From Ketobacter sp963922875 (GTDB lineage: Bacteria; Pseudomonadota; Gammaproteobacteria; Pseudomonadales; Ketobacteraceae): a stretch of 64,000 nt of DNA. The first letter of the stretch is position 1. Every line of letters starts with the position of its first letter. The notes below the pieces were generated by a model that ran no database searches, had not been told where the DNA came from, and saw only the letters and a list, made by a program, of their open reading frames with translations. Shown here piece after piece: positions 9,022 to 18,105 of the stretch. The DNA lies in assembly GCA_963922875.1 (NCBI GenBank), contig CAWUJH010000008.1, positions 1 through 64,000 of the forward strand. Direction: 5' to 3'. Made by a program: the position numbers and the translations under genes.

Positions 9022-9849
9022 TTACTGGCGAATCAACCGAATATTCTCTGGCTTTATCGGATAAGTGCTACGAATCGGGTTAATATCAATACCTCCACGC
9101 CGGGTAAAGCGTGCTTGCACGATTAAGCATTCAGGTTTGCAGTACCGATGGATATCCGCAAAGATACGCTCCACACATTGCTCATGAAACTCCTGATTAT
9201 TGCGATAAGACACGATGTACTGCAACAAGGATTCTGGCGTAATTTCCTGCCCTTTATAGTCGATAATGACTGTAGCCCAATCGGGCTGCCCAGTAACGGG
9301 ACAGCAAGAACGTAATAAATGACTAAACCATCGACCGCTGAACTGGCCGCGACCTGACATGGTTAACAGCTCTGGCTTAACCCTATAAGTGTCACATTCC
9401 ACATCCAACCCATCGAGACATTCACCCACAAGCGTCTGGCATTGGAAATCAGCTGTGATATCCATGGGATGAATAGCTAAGCTAACTCTAGCCCCCACCG
9501 TTTTACTTAGATCTTCTGTCATAAGATCGATGACTTTTTGCGGGGAAGAAAATGAAGTCATATTTAGGGAATTCAAATACAGCTTGAAGGATTTAGATTC
9601 CACAATATTGGGACTATCGAAAGGCACCTGCATAACCATCAACCAGACCTCGGGCCGCCCCTTCTCATTCAGCCAGGAAACTTCATAAGCATTCCACAAA
9701 TCATGCCCGACAAAAGGTAAAGCTACGCGCTCCAAGCCAAGGGCAGCACGCCCTAAGCTACGGGGAATCGGTTGCAATACCTCTGGAGCATAAGTTTGAG
9801 GGTACTCGCTAACCTTACCCAATAAACTGTCTGTGAACTCTGTAACCAT
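9022..9849 (-). CDS. queF: NADPH-dependent 7-cyano-7-deazaguanine reductase QueF
   Basis: 275 residues, the long two-domain QueF form of Gammaproteobacteria. It reduces preQ0 to preQ1 in queuosine biosynthesis in the cytoplasm. The catalytic Cys lies in RSCCPVTGQPDWATV (about 183-197), with the conserved Asp in the same motif. The substrate- and NADPH-binding ESKSFKLYLNSLNMT segment is at about 84-98, and FHEQCVERIFADI at about 227-239 includes the conserved His and Glu. It starts 1 nt after the stop of the ABC permease gene, so it is the last gene of a yadG-yadH-queF unit. Confidence 0.96.
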   Translation of the reverse strand: MVTEFTDSLLGKVSEYPQTYAPEVLQPIPRSLGRAALGLERVALPFVGHDLWNAYEVSWLNEKGRPEVWLMVMQVPFDSPNIVESKSFKLYLNSLNMTSFSSPQKVIDLMTEDLSKTVGARVSLAIHPMDITADFQCQTLVGECLDGLDVECDTYRVKPELLTMSGRGQFSGRWFSHLLRSCCPVTGQPDWATVIIDYKGQEITPESLLQYIVSYRNNQEFHEQCVERIFADIHRYCKPECLIVQARFTRRGGIDINPIRSTYPIKPENIRLIRQ

Positions 9850-9850
9850 G

Positions 9851-10624
9851 CTAACTTCTAATACCTACGCCTCGATTAAGCAACCAAGTTGCCCACCCGT
9901 ATAAAATGACAATAAAAAGGATAATAACACTATATGCGAACACCAAACTAACGTCTGAAACACCCAACAATCCGTAACGAAAGCCATTCACCATATAAAC
10001 GATAGGATTAAATTGGGACACTGCTTGCCAAAAATCAGGCAACATATCAATGGAATAGAACACCCCGCCTAAATACGTGAGAGGGGTTAAAACAAAGGTA
10101 GGAACTATGGAAATATCATCGAAAGAACGGGCATAAACCGCATTGATAAAACCTCCCAGGGAGAACAGTATCGAAGTTAATACGGCGGTGGTTAGAGTGA
10201 TAGGAAAATTCACCATTTTCATATCACTAAAAAAGAGAGAAAGCAGGGTAACGATAAGTCCAACGGATAAACCTCTGGCCACACCACCCATCACATAGCC
10301 CCATATCACAATGTAATTGGGGGTTGGAGAAACCAGTATTTCCTCAATGCTCTTCTGAAACTTGGTGCTGAAAAACGAGGAAACCACGTTGGAATATGAG
10401 TTAGTTATCACAGACATCATAATCAAGCCGGGCACAATGAATTGCATATAACTGTGGCCTTGCATTTCCCCAATCCGGCTGCCAATCAAGTTGCCAAAAA
10501 TAACGAAATACAAAGCAATTGTAATAGCAGGAGGAATTAAGGTTTGCACCCAAATCCTAGTGAAACGTCGAATCTCTTTGGTGATAATGGTCTGAAAAGC
10601 AATTATCTTTTGTTGTCGATCCAT
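9851..10624 (-). CDS. yadH: ABC-2 type transport permease, YadH type
   Basis: 257 residues, E. coli YadH length. It has six hydrophobic segments and the ABC-2 family pattern, including FIVPGLIMMSVITNSYSN (about 65-82) and PLTYLGGVFYSIDMLP (about 181-196). It is the inner-membrane partner of the ATPase encoded 5 nt upstream. Together they form a dimeric exporter whose substrate is unknown in this subfamily. Only 1 nt separates its stop from queF. Confidence 0.93.
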   Translation of the reverse strand: MDRQQKIIAFQTIITKEIRRFTRIWVQTLIPPAITIALYFVIFGNLIGSRIGEMQGHSYMQFIVPGLIMMSVITNSYSNVVSSFFSTKFQKSIEEILVSPTPNYIVIWGYVMGGVARGLSVGLIVTLLSLFFSDMKMVNFPITLTTAVLTSILFSLGGFINAVYARSFDDISIVPTFVLTPLTYLGGVFYSIDMLPDFWQAVSQFNPIVYMVNGFRYGLLGVSDVSLVFAYSVIILFIVILYGWATWLLNRGVGIRS

Positions 10625-10629
10625 CGCGC

Positions 10630-11541
10630 TTATTTACCTTCCACTAACGCTACGAATAGCTCTTCCAAACGACTGGTTTTGTTTCTCATACCCTGCACTT
10701 GAATACCCAGATTACTGAATTGAGAAAATACACCATTCAAGGTTTCTTGTTTTTGAATTTCCACTTCCAATGAACGTTCATCAATTAATTGGCAATGGGC
10801 ACGCTCCAACTCCGGCGCCTGTTGCAGGTTCTCCGCGAGTTCAAACACGAAGGTTTGTTTATCAAGCTTGCTTAGAAAACTCTTCATTGGAGAAAGTTCG
10901 ATAATCTCGCCATGATTAATGATGGCAATATTGCGACACAAGCGTTCGGCTTCTTCTAGGTAATGTGTGGTCAGAATGATTGTTGTACCCAGCTTGTTAA
11001 GATTTTCCAGAAACTCCCACATTGATCTCCGTAGCTCGATATCCACACCCGCAGTGGGCTCATCGAGAATCAACAGCTTAGGCTCATGAATCAGAGCTCT
11101 TGCTATCATTAAGCGCCGTTTCATCCCGCCTGATAACATTCGAGAAGGCTCATCTCTTTTATCCCACAAACCCAAAAGCTTTAAGTATTTTTCTGCTCGT
11201 TCCCGAGCCAGACTACGAGGCAGGCCATAATAACCACCCTGGGTAGCGACAATATCCGCCACTTTCTCAAACTGGTTAAAATTAAACTCCTGGGGCACAA
11301 CACCCACATTCATTTTGGCTAACGCAAAATCCTGATCAATATCCTGTCCGAAGATTTCCACAGATCCCGAAGTTTTATTGACGAGTGAGGTAATAATGCC
11401 GATGGTGGTAGATTTACCCGCTCCATTCGGCCCTAGCATGGCCATGAAATCACCGGGCTCCACTGAAAAGCTAATACCCTTAAGTGCTTCAAAGCCTGTG
11501 GCATAGGTCTTACTGAGATTTTTAACGACTAAAGCTTTCAC
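10630..11541 (-). CDS. yadG: ABC transporter ATP-binding protein, YadG type
   Basis: 303 residues. Walker A GPNGAGKST (about 38-46), signature LSGGMKRRLMIARAL (about 136-150), Walker B LLILDEPTAGVD (about 156-167) and the H-switch THYLEEAE are all present, so the ATPase should be active. The C-terminal extension (220-303) is typical of ABC-2 drug/polysaccharide-type ATPases. It is the first gene of the yadG-yadH-queF run and lies divergent from rimO with tRNA-Gly between them. Confidence 0.93.
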   Translation of the reverse strand: MKALVVKNLSKTYATGFEALKGISFSVEPGDFMAMLGPNGAGKSTTIGIITSLVNKTSGSVEIFGQDIDQDFALAKMNVGVVPQEFNFNQFEKVADIVATQGGYYGLPRSLARERAEKYLKLLGLWDKRDEPSRMLSGGMKRRLMIARALIHEPKLLILDEPTAGVDIELRRSMWEFLENLNKLGTTIILTTHYLEEAERLCRNIAIINHGEIIELSPMKSFLSKLDKQTFVFELAENLQQAPELERAHCQLIDERSLEVEIQKQETLNGVFSQFSNLGIQVQGMRNKTSRLEELFVALVEGK

Positions 11542-11645
11542 GATACTGATAGACTCTTGTTCGGAACACTCTTAAGAGTGTACAAAGTCAAGCCAAGATA
11601 AGATAGGTGGAATGTGGATCACGCAGAGTTGTCATTGAAGAAATC

Positions 11646-11721
<76 letters not shown>

Positions 11722-11736
11722 AGAATCTGGGCGCGA

Positions 11737-11765
11737 ATTCTAAGGATACATACCTTAACAGTCAA
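11737..11765 (-). promoter_or_regulatory. Sigma-70 promoter of tRNA-Gly
   Basis: On the minus strand, TTGACT (11765-11760), 17-nt spacer, TAGAAT (11742-11737), then a GC-rich discriminator (TCGCGCCC) as in stringently controlled stable RNA promoters. It ends about 15 nt before the mature tRNA 5' end. Confidence 0.8.
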
Positions 11766-11861
11766 CAACTTTCTGCATCCATTCTATTTTGCTATCAGTC
11801 CATCTGTTATACTCCCCCGCCTTAGTTCCTGAATGAATTGAACACGTCGAGTTAACTTACT

Positions 11862-13217
11862 ATGCCTGAATTACCCAATAGCAGTAAAAAAGTTGGTTTT
11901 ATCTCCTTGGGTTGCCCCAAAGCCCTGGTGGACTCGGAGCGAATACTGACCCAACTAAAAATTGATGGCTACGACGTTGTTCCCAGCTATGCGGACGCCG
12001 ACATAGTGGTGGTTAACACCTGCGGGTTTATCGACGACGCCAAGCGTGAATCCCTGGAAACCATCGGTGAAGCATTACAGGAAAATGGTCGCGTTATAGT
12101 GACCGGTTGCATGGGCGGTGATGCCAAGCAAATTACCGATATTCACCCCCAGGTGTTAAGTGTTACCGGCCCACAAGCCTACGAAGAAGTGGTCAGCGCC
12201 GTCCATCAATACGCACCAAATACCATCAAGCACGACCCACTCATAGACTTGGTTCCAGCTCAAGGTATCAAACTGACCCCAAGACATTACGCCTATTTGA
12301 AAATTTCCGAAGGTTGTAATCATAGTTGTACGTTCTGCATTATTCCTTCGCTGCGGGGTAAGCTTGTCAGCCGACCCATCGGCGAGGTTATGGATGAAGC
12401 TGAACGTCTGGTGGCCGCTGGAGTTCAGGAGCTTTTAATTATTTCCCAGGATACCAGCGCCTATGGCGTAGATTTAAAGTATCAGACCGGGTTTTGGCAG
12501 GGTCGGCCCCTTAAAACCAACATGCAGTCATTGTGCGAAGCCCTATCATCTTTAGGTGTCTGGGTGCGATTGCACTATGTTTACCCCTACCCCCACGTAG
12601 ACAACGTGATATCTTTGATGGCCGAGGGCAAGATTCTACCATATCTGGATATCCCCTTTCAGCACGGTAGCCAGTCGGTACTAAAAGCCATGAAACGCCC
12701 TGCCCATGCCGAAAATACCCTGCAAAGAATTCATAACTGGCGCAAGGTTTGCCCTGACTTAGTCCTGCGCAGCACTTTTATTGTGGGCTTTCCCGGCGAA
12801 ACTGATGCCGACTTTGAATTGCTGCTGTCTTTTCTGGAAGAGGCGCAGCTTGATCGCGTTGGTTGCTTTAAATACTCCGAAGTGGATGGCGCCACCGCCA
12901 ATCAATTGCCTGGAATGGTCCCGGACAATATTAAACAAGAAAGATTTGACCGCTTCATGGAAGTTCAGGCAAAAATTTCGGCAGCTAAACTGCAACGTAA
13001 AATTGGCCAAGTGTATGAGGTAATTATTGACGAGGTTGACGATGAAGGTGCCATCGGCAGAACCTACGCCGACGCTCCAGAGATTGATGGCTTGGTGTAT
13101 CTCAATGGTGAAACAGAATTAATGCCTGGAGATCGGACCAACGTTAAGATTTTTCAAGCGGATGAGCATGATCTATGGGGTGAACTCAGCCATGAAGAAC
13201 CTTCACGTAGATTCTAG
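11862..13217 (+). CDS. rimO: Ribosomal protein S12 methylthiotransferase RimO
   Basis: 451 residues. RimO adds a methylthio group to an Asp of ribosomal protein S12 using two 4Fe-4S clusters and SAM. The N-terminal methylthiotransferase domain has its three cluster cysteines (SLGCPKALVDSER at 15-27, NTCGFID at 52-58, TGCMGG near 90). The radical SAM motif CNHSCTFC is at about 152-159, and a C-terminal TRAM domain (about 375-440) binds the substrate. The SLGCPK and CNHSC variants are characteristic of RimO rather than MiaB. It is monocistronic in appearance: tRNA-Gly diverges upstream and 167 nt follow before the next gene. Confidence 0.97.
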   Translation: MPELPNSSKKVGFISLGCPKALVDSERILTQLKIDGYDVVPSYADADIVVVNTCGFIDDAKRESLETIGEALQENGRVIVTGCMGGDAKQITDIHPQVLSVTGPQAYEEVVSAVHQYAPNTIKHDPLIDLVPAQGIKLTPRHYAYLKISEGCNHSCTFCIIPSLRGKLVSRPIGEVMDEAERLVAAGVQELLIISQDTSAYGVDLKYQTGFWQGRPLKTNMQSLCEALSSLGVWVRLHYVYPYPHVDNVISLMAEGKILPYLDIPFQHGSQSVLKAMKRPAHAENTLQRIHNWRKVCPDLVLRSTFIVGFPGETDADFELLLSFLEEAQLDRVGCFKYSEVDGATANQLPGMVPDNIKQERFDRFMEVQAKISAAKLQRKIGQVYEVIIDEVDDEGAIGRTYADAPEIDGLVYLNGETELMPGDRTNVKIFQADEHDLWGELSHEEPSRRF

Positions 13218-13384
13218 ATAGATTCCTTATCTGCATGTTTTTAAGGGTTTTTTTCTGGATTCTATTAATCATTAAAAATTAGTTAGATAATTCTAACTAT
13301 TAACGATAACGTTTCTCTGGAATAAACCAAGCCGATCTATTCTCCGTATGAGCGTGATACGTTAGCTATTCGAAGAGGTACCTC

Positions 13385-13807
13385 ATGATTCAGGAAAAAG
13401 TTAAAACTCAACTCGAACAATTTAAGAAACAGACTGGTCAGGTGCAAACCCAACTCACCAAGGTTCTGGAAACAGGCAAAACGGAAACACAGCGGATTCT
13501 AAAAGAACTGGGCGTAACTGATGCTGATCTCGGCAATATGCAATTACATGACGTACTGACAAAATTGCGGGAAGCCAATCCGACATTCAAAACCTTTATT
13601 CGCAATCTGGATGTTGCTACCTACGACACCCGATTTCGCTTTAACTGGAATTCAACCATGATGTCGGCCTACGCCAAACAGCAAGCTGAAAAGGCGTATA
13701 TAGAAGAATTAAAACCGAAACTGAATACGCTGCTCGAAAACATTAATGACCAAATCAAGGAATTGCAATTCAAGACTCAGGAATTGCGCTCAAAGCTCGT
13801 TAACTAA
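13385..13807 (+). CDS. Small coiled-coil protein, possibly phasin-like
   Basis: 140 residues, not firmly recognised. The SD AGAGGT lies 8 nt before the ATG. The N-terminal 45 residues and the last 40 are Gln/Lys/Glu-rich amphipathic helices (for example KVKTQLEQFKKQTGQVQTQL). Between them is a less regular segment with FKTFIRNLDVATYDTRFRFN. There is no signal peptide or membrane segment. The helical, Gln-rich layout recalls polyhydroxyalkanoate granule phasins and other helical-bundle proteins, but no phasin motif is decisive. It is followed by a terminator-like hairpin, so it is likely a single transcription unit. Confidence 0.7.
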   Translation: MIQEKVKTQLEQFKKQTGQVQTQLTKVLETGKTETQRILKELGVTDADLGNMQLHDVLTKLREANPTFKTFIRNLDVATYDTRFRFNWNSTMMSAYAKQQAEKAYIEELKPKLNTLLENINDQIKELQFKTQELRSKLVN

Positions 13808-13823
13808 TTCTATGAGTCACTTT

Positions 13824-13850
13824 CAGGCCAGCTACATATGTGCTGGCCTG
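13824..13850 (+). terminator. Hairpin after the coiled-coil gene
   Basis: 9-bp stem CAGGCCAGC/GCTGGCCTG with a 9-nt loop, starting 17 nt after the stop codon and followed by TATTCTTTACT. Its right arm is part of the 22-bp repeat shared with position 15840. Confidence 0.65.
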
Positions 13851-13901
13851 TATTCTTTACTCTAACCCGCCCAAGGTTAACTTGTAGCCCAGAAAAAACT
13901 T
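13845..13901 (-). pseudogene. Decayed 3' tail of a second yfbR copy
   Basis: The first 22 bases are identical to 15840-15861 at the end of the intact yfbR gene, and similarity continues for roughly 35 more. Read on the minus strand, the fragment ends KFFLGYKLTLGGLE-stop, against KFLPSYRLTLDELE-stop in yfbR, with the stop at the same point. Nothing upstream of it (13902-14170) matches the rest of yfbR. It is therefore a truncated gene remnant, probably left by recombination that placed the glycosyltransferase gene here. Confidence 0.7.
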
Positions 13902-14170
13902 TTGGAACATTATTCCAAAAGTAACATTTGCCTCTACCCCGACGACGACCAGCATTCGGGATTGAGTTGTTAGTGCGCTTGTAGAAGTCTTAGCCGAACC
14001 TATGTGTAGTAGTTCAAACTCGCCCAGTGAAAACAGCGGTTGGCAATAAAGGGTACATTGATAAGAAAAGCCAAATGTTTTAAATTTCGCGTGGGTGAAC
14101 CGAACAAGCTCGGGATCCTGATATTAAGCTAGTTTATTTTCATTCGAAACCACTTAAGAATCCAGCATCA
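13902..14170. other. AT-rich spacer upstream of the glycosyltransferase gene
   Basis: No ORF or RNA is recognisable. It contains a perfect inverted repeat CTTTTGGAA/TTCCAAAAG around 13899-13921 (5-nt loop) directly after the yfbR remnant. The stretch to 14170 has stop codons in all useful frames. Together with the remnant it fills the 363 bases between the two plus-strand genes. Confidence 0.5.
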
Positions 14171-15646
14171 ATGTTCAAAAATAACCTGATAGTAAAAAGT
14201 ATTATTTTAGTATTAGTTATAGCCGCCTTACTCGTAAGGTGGATCCTGTCCATTGATGGCTCACCTATCACACACGATCCCATCTCGACACTGATCATGG
14301 GAATTAATCTAGCTCATAATGGAGTGCTCTCTCACTTAATCGAGCCGCCATTTCTGCCTACTATGTATCGCGAACCAGTTCCTGCAATCGTAAGTGCATT
14401 TTTCGTTAATGGGCTGGACTTTATGTTTGGACCAGTAGAGATAAGCAAATATGCCTGGGGCGAGCATGCAAAGTTTTTAAAATATCAGAATATTCTTTGG
14501 GCTTTAATTACAACGCTGAGCACCTTGGGCTTACTCTACAGGATTACCCAATCCTACTGGTTTTCACTGCTAGGCGCGATTGCGGTTAATTTCAACATTC
14601 CGCTAATAAACAATGTAGATATTAATACTCTCTACTCTGAGCCAACATCCAAAGCATTTCTTATACTCTCGGTTTTTCTATTAGTTTCAAGTATACAAAA
14701 GAAATCTAGAAGACTTTTATTTATAGCGGGAATTAGTTTTGGAGTCCTTGCGCTAACCAAGGCTATTTTTTTATACGTTACGCTCGGACTAGCATTAATC
14801 ATGCCGGCCGTTTATCTGCTTTTTAACCCGAATTCTCATAGAATTTTTAACTCTTCAGATATTAAGAGTTCATTGCTTAATTCTGCGATTTTCATGATTG
14901 CTTTTATCCTGGTTGTCACACCCTGGATATCCCGTAATTATCATTGCTGTGACCAGCTATCCATTTCAGAGCGTAGCGGCATTATTATGATGCAGAGAGC
15001 CACTTTAAATGAGGTAACGCCGATAGAATATGCTGGGCTTTTTTATCGTTTTTCACCACCTATACTTAGCTCGGCAATAGGCAGGCTAATGGGATTTGAT
15101 AAAGATGATTTTCAAAAAGGTGGCAAGCTTCAACGCATTAGTTTTGGTCTGCCTACCGATTTCGCCGAAGAAGATTATCTGGCTGAGAAAAATGGCCAAC
15201 CTGAAGAAGCAATAACCTACTACCGTAAAGCTCGCGCCATGCGTACTGCGCTGGTCAAAACATATGAAGAGTCTGGAATTGTGAGACCTTGGTCTATGGC
15301 TGACATCACATTGAAGCATCAAGCCTTAGACCAAATAAAAAATAATCCAGGCCAGCATATAGCATTTATTCTGCCTGCCTTATGGCGAGGTTCATTTATC
15401 TGGGCGCCAATGCTATTAGCCGTGTTGTATTACGCCTTTATTAAGAAACGAGAAGATCTAGCTCTGGTGATACTTCCCGCACTAGGAATGGTTATACTCT
15501 ACGCTATTTTTACGCCTTTTTTATACAGATTTGGTTCTACCATCATGCCAATTCAAATAGTACTTGTATTGTCTATTGCACACATAACGTGGTCTAAGTT
15601 TAAGAAGAGAAATCAAGAAAGAGGAACTATATTGAGTATTACCTAG
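14171..15646 (+). CDS. GT-C-type membrane glycosyltransferase (ArnT/PMT-like)
   Basis: 491 residues with about 10-11 hydrophobic segments. The layout suggests the GT-C superfamily, which moves sugars from polyprenyl-phosphate donors onto lipids, glycans or proteins on the outer face of the inner membrane. Seen: an acidic residue in the first loop (THDPISTLIMG, about 34-44) followed by MYREPVPAIVSAFF (about 65-78), several membrane helices, TPWISRNY (about 257-264), and a central soluble region (about 265-385). No substrate can be predicted. Codon use is noticeably richer in A/T-ending codons than in neighbours, and the gene lies between two copies of a repeat, so lateral acquisition is likely. 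No good SD is visible. Confidence 0.7.
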   Translation: MFKNNLIVKSIILVLVIAALLVRWILSIDGSPITHDPISTLIMGINLAHNGVLSHLIEPPFLPTMYREPVPAIVSAFFVNGLDFMFGPVEISKYAWGEHAKFLKYQNILWALITTLSTLGLLYRITQSYWFSLLGAIAVNFNIPLINNVDINTLYSEPTSKAFLILSVFLLVSSIQKKSRRLLFIAGISFGVLALTKAIFLYVTLGLALIMPAVYLLFNPNSHRIFNSSDIKSSLLNSAIFMIAFILVVTPWISRNYHCCDQLSISERSGIIMMQRATLNEVTPIEYAGLFYRFSPPILSSAIGRLMGFDKDDFQKGGKLQRISFGLPTDFAEEDYLAEKNGQPEEAITYYRKARAMRTALVKTYEESGIVRPWSMADITLKHQALDQIKNNPGQHIAFILPALWRGSFIWAPMLLAVLYYAFIKKREDLALVILPALGMVILYAIFTPFLYRFGSTIMPIQIVLVLSIAHITWSKFKKRNQERGTILSIT

Positions 15647-15658
15647 AGTAATACTCAA
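15632..15658 (+). terminator. Hairpin over the stop codon of the glycosyltransferase gene
   Basis: Perfect 11-bp stem TTGAGTATTAC/GTAATACTCAA with a 5-nt loop. The TAG stop begins in the loop. No T tract follows, so it may be a transcript-end stabiliser rather than an intrinsic terminator. Confidence 0.45.
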
Positions 15659-15839
15659 CAGAAATATGCTATCCACCTTACTTTTTTTCCTGTTACATAG
15701 TCGCTTCGGAAACCCCTTCTAGCGGCACGCTTCTGCGACTTGGGTACCGGTATCGGATTACTCCAATACAAAGGTTATTTGTTACTCAGTGAACTTCGTC
15801 TTTTTTATTGCTAATCAACTCACTCTTTGTCTGTTTTCC

Positions 15840-15896
15840 GGCCTGTATTCTTTACTCTAACTCGTCCAGTGTTAGCCTGTAGCTGGGCAAAAACTT
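15840..15896. repeat. Direct repeat partner of 13845-13901 (3' end of yfbR)
   Basis: This stretch spans the last codons and stop of yfbR and 12 bases beyond. It is the parent-like copy of the repeat at 13845. The two copies flank a segment of about 1.97 kb containing the glycosyltransferase gene. Identity is perfect over 22 bases, then drifts. Confidence 0.75.
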
Positions 15897-16430
15897 TTCC
15901 ATAAAAAACAGAACTTCCGGCATATCATATTTATCCAGAATACCCTCCACCCTTAATTTTGCCACCTGGAACTCGTGATTATTCGAATCTACTTCCTGAA
16001 TGCACTTTATATAGGCTGAAAGTACATCAGCCGCCTTAAGTAACTTTCGCACATCAGCAGGAATATGCTTGGTATCCAACAATCTGGAATAGTCTTTTTG
16101 TAAAGGTTCGGGAAGCATGGTTAATAATTTGATAACCGCCGCATCTTCTACTGCTTTGTAGGCTTCAGCGATACTAGGATTAAAATATTTGATGGGGCCA
16201 GGCAAATCCCCCGTTAAAACTTCCGATGCATCATGGAATAACGCGGTTACGGCAATTTCGTTAGCGTCAAGATTGCCTTCATAGTAACGATTTCTAATTA
16301 GCGCTAGCGCATGAGCGATCATCGCCACATCAAAGCTATGCTCTTTGACATTTTCGTTCTCCACATTGCGCTTTAAACCCCATCGTAGAATGTATTTTAG
16401 CTTCGACAGGTAAGCAAAAAAGTGATGCAA
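15852..16430 (-). CDS. yfbR: 5'-deoxynucleotidase YfbR (HD domain)
   Basis: 192 residues (E. coli YfbR 199). It dephosphorylates deoxyribonucleoside 5'-monophosphates with a divalent metal. The HD metal ligands are visible: H31 (KEHSFDVA), H66-D67 (ALFHDASEVLTGD) and the later Asp in KAADVLSAY (about 133-141). The substrate-contacting R16-W17 pair is present. In E. coli yfbR is next to alaA; here alaA lies about 11 kb away. The gene faces the glycosyltransferase gene and shares its 3' end with a decayed duplicate at 13845. Confidence 0.94.
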   Translation of the reverse strand: MHHFFAYLSKLKYILRWGLKRNVENENVKEHSFDVAMIAHALALIRNRYYEGNLDANEIAVTALFHDASEVLTGDLPGPIKYFNPSIAEAYKAVEDAAVIKLLTMLPEPLQKDYSRLLDTKHIPADVRKLLKAADVLSAYIKCIQEVDSNNHEFQVAKLRVEGILDKYDMPEVLFFMEKFLPSYRLTLDELE

Positions 16431-16490
16431 GAAATTCTCCTTTTGAAAATAATCAGTGTCTTCGAAGAGGTAGGCCAGCGCCTAAGAGAT

Positions 16491-16515
16491 CAGCGGACAC
16501 TGTGGGTGTCCGCTG
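16491..16515. terminator. Hairpin between phoH-PIN and yfbR
   Basis: Perfect 10-bp stem CAGCGGACAC/GTGTCCGCTG with a 5-nt loop, 12 nt after the stop of the minus-strand PhoH gene and 60 nt before yfbR. There is no T tract on either side, so efficiency is uncertain. Confidence 0.5.
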
Positions 16516-16527
16516 GGGAACACTTAC

Positions 16528-17916
16528 TTAAAGATTAGCCTCCGCATATTCAGCGAGCAAGGAACGAGGAATACCATTCAACCTTAAACTACTGCTGTGC
16601 TTAAACCCCTTGAATCGTTCCGTCATATAAGTTAATCCGGAACTGATGGGACTCAAATAAGGGGTGTCAATCTGGGCTAAATTACCCAGACAAACCACTT
16701 TACTGCCCTCGCCAGCTCTAGTGATGATGGCTTTCATTTGATGAGGCGTCAAATTCTGGCACTCATCAATCAAGATCAAACTTCGCTGAAAGCTTCTACC
16801 GCGAATATAGTTAAGGGCTTTAAACTGGATATTCGCCTTTGACTTCACATATTCGATACTCCCTTGCGGACTTTCGTCTTGCAGATGCAGTGCCTCAATA
16901 TTGTCCGTTATAGCTCCCAACCAAGGATCCATCTTCTCTTCTTCTGTTCCCGGCAAAAAGCCATGATCCTCTGCCAGCGGTGGCGTTGAACGGGTCACAA
17001 TTATCTTATTAAACATTTTGTGAGCCACTGTCATTTCAATAGCAGCCGCTAAAGCAAGAATGGTTTTACCGGAACCCGCTGGTCCTGTGAGGTTTACCAA
17101 GTGGATGTCATTGTCAAGCAACGCATGTAAAGCCATGCCTTGATAGAGATTTCTGGGTTGTAATCCCCACGCGCTCTGACTCATAACCGCTTCACGCTTG
17201 ATGTGACGAATTAAGACATGCTCGTCCGTCACTTCTTCGATACGGGCCATAAAGTCCTGTTCATCTACAATGTATTGATTCACAAAGAGTGGCGACGAGA
17301 ATACCTCTTTGTTTAGGGAGTGAAACGTACCTTCACCTCGTTGAATAGTATCAACATGAGATACCCGATCCCAAAACGAACCGGAAAACTCATGGTAACC
17401 GGTAGTTAGCTGCTTTACATCAGAGATCAACTGGTCGTTGTGATAGTCCTCCGCTGTTATACAACATCCCCTTGCCTTTAGCCGCATGTTGATATCTTTT
17501 GTCACCAACACGTAGTTAAAATCAGGGTTTTCCAATTGCATTTGAACAACCCGGTTTATGATTTTGTTGTCATTATTGTCATTGGGTAACCAGGCTTCCG
17601 GCGGCTCGCCGGTTTTGTTCATGATTATAGAAAGGCAACCTCTAAAACTTTTCCCCCCCTCTCGTGGAATGGGCACACCTTTTTGGATTTTATCCGTAGG
17701 ACTGTTGCCAATAATACTGTCAATCAGACGAATCGCGGAACGACAGTCTGCAGCTATGGATTTGTGGCCGTTTTTTAGTTTATCGAGTTCTTCTAATACG
17801 GTAATCGGGATTATAACTTTGTGTTCATCGAAATTAAGGATGGAGTTGGGATCATGGATTAGAACATTTGTGTCTACTACGTAGGCTTTTTTCGTTGTTT
17901 CTAAATTTGCACTCAT
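16528..17916 (-). CDS. PIN-PhoH fusion protein (PhoH2-type RNase/ATPase)
   Basis: 462 residues from the ATG at 17916, which has the SD GAGG 8 nt upstream; an in-frame start two codons earlier lacks SD spacing. The N-terminal PIN nuclease domain has the VVDTNVLIHDP acid motif (D15) and further Glu/Asp residues. The C-terminal PhoH ATPase has Walker A GPAGSGKT (about 278-285), Walker B LILIDECQNLT (about 390-400) and CLGNLAQID. PhoH2 proteins in mycobacteria unwind and cleave RNA, and the same activity is inferred here. Its long upstream region contains a minus-strand terminator-like hairpin. Confidence 0.92.
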   Translation of the reverse strand: MSANLETTKKAYVVDTNVLIHDPNSILNFDEHKVIIPITVLEELDKLKNGHKSIAADCRSAIRLIDSIIGNSPTDKIQKGVPIPREGGKSFRGCLSIIMNKTGEPPEAWLPNDNNDNKIINRVVQMQLENPDFNYVLVTKDINMRLKARGCCITAEDYHNDQLISDVKQLTTGYHEFSGSFWDRVSHVDTIQRGEGTFHSLNKEVFSSPLFVNQYIVDEQDFMARIEEVTDEHVLIRHIKREAVMSQSAWGLQPRNLYQGMALHALLDNDIHLVNLTGPAGSGKTILALAAAIEMTVAHKMFNKIIVTRSTPPLAEDHGFLPGTEEEKMDPWLGAITDNIEALHLQDESPQGSIEYVKSKANIQFKALNYIRGRSFQRSLILIDECQNLTPHQMKAIITRAGEGSKVVCLGNLAQIDTPYLSPISSGLTYMTERFKGFKHSSSLRLNGIPRSLLAEYAEANL

Positions 17917-18052
17917 TAGCAATCCTCAAAAAGACAGAGCGTTAAATTAGCTGTCACAAAATGATGGTTGTTAACTTTATGCCTCCGTTCCTGGTGGTCT
18001 ATGAAATGTGTGAAAATACCCGAACTTGTATCCCCTTGTTTTTCTCCTTGTG

Positions 18053-18077
18053 AAAAAAGCGGAACAAGGGTTTCCGC
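18053..18077 (-). terminator. Orphan minus-strand intrinsic terminator
   Basis: Read on the minus strand: GCGGAA, 7-nt loop, TTCCGC, then six Ts. The stem is only 6 bp but the T run is perfect. No annotated minus-strand gene ends here. It sits about 137 nt before the PhoH start, so it would terminate either a small RNA or a phoH leader transcript. Confidence 0.45.
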
Positions 18078-18078
18078 A

Positions 18079-18105
18079 TTGACACTTTTTTGCTTTAATT
18101 AATAC
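18079..18105 (+). promoter_or_regulatory. Possible sigma-70 promoter for the GGDEF-EAL gene
   Basis: TTGACA at 18079-18084 and TAATAC at 18100-18105, spacer 15 nt (short of the ideal 17). It points toward the gene at 18496 but is about 390 nt away. Confidence 0.3.
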
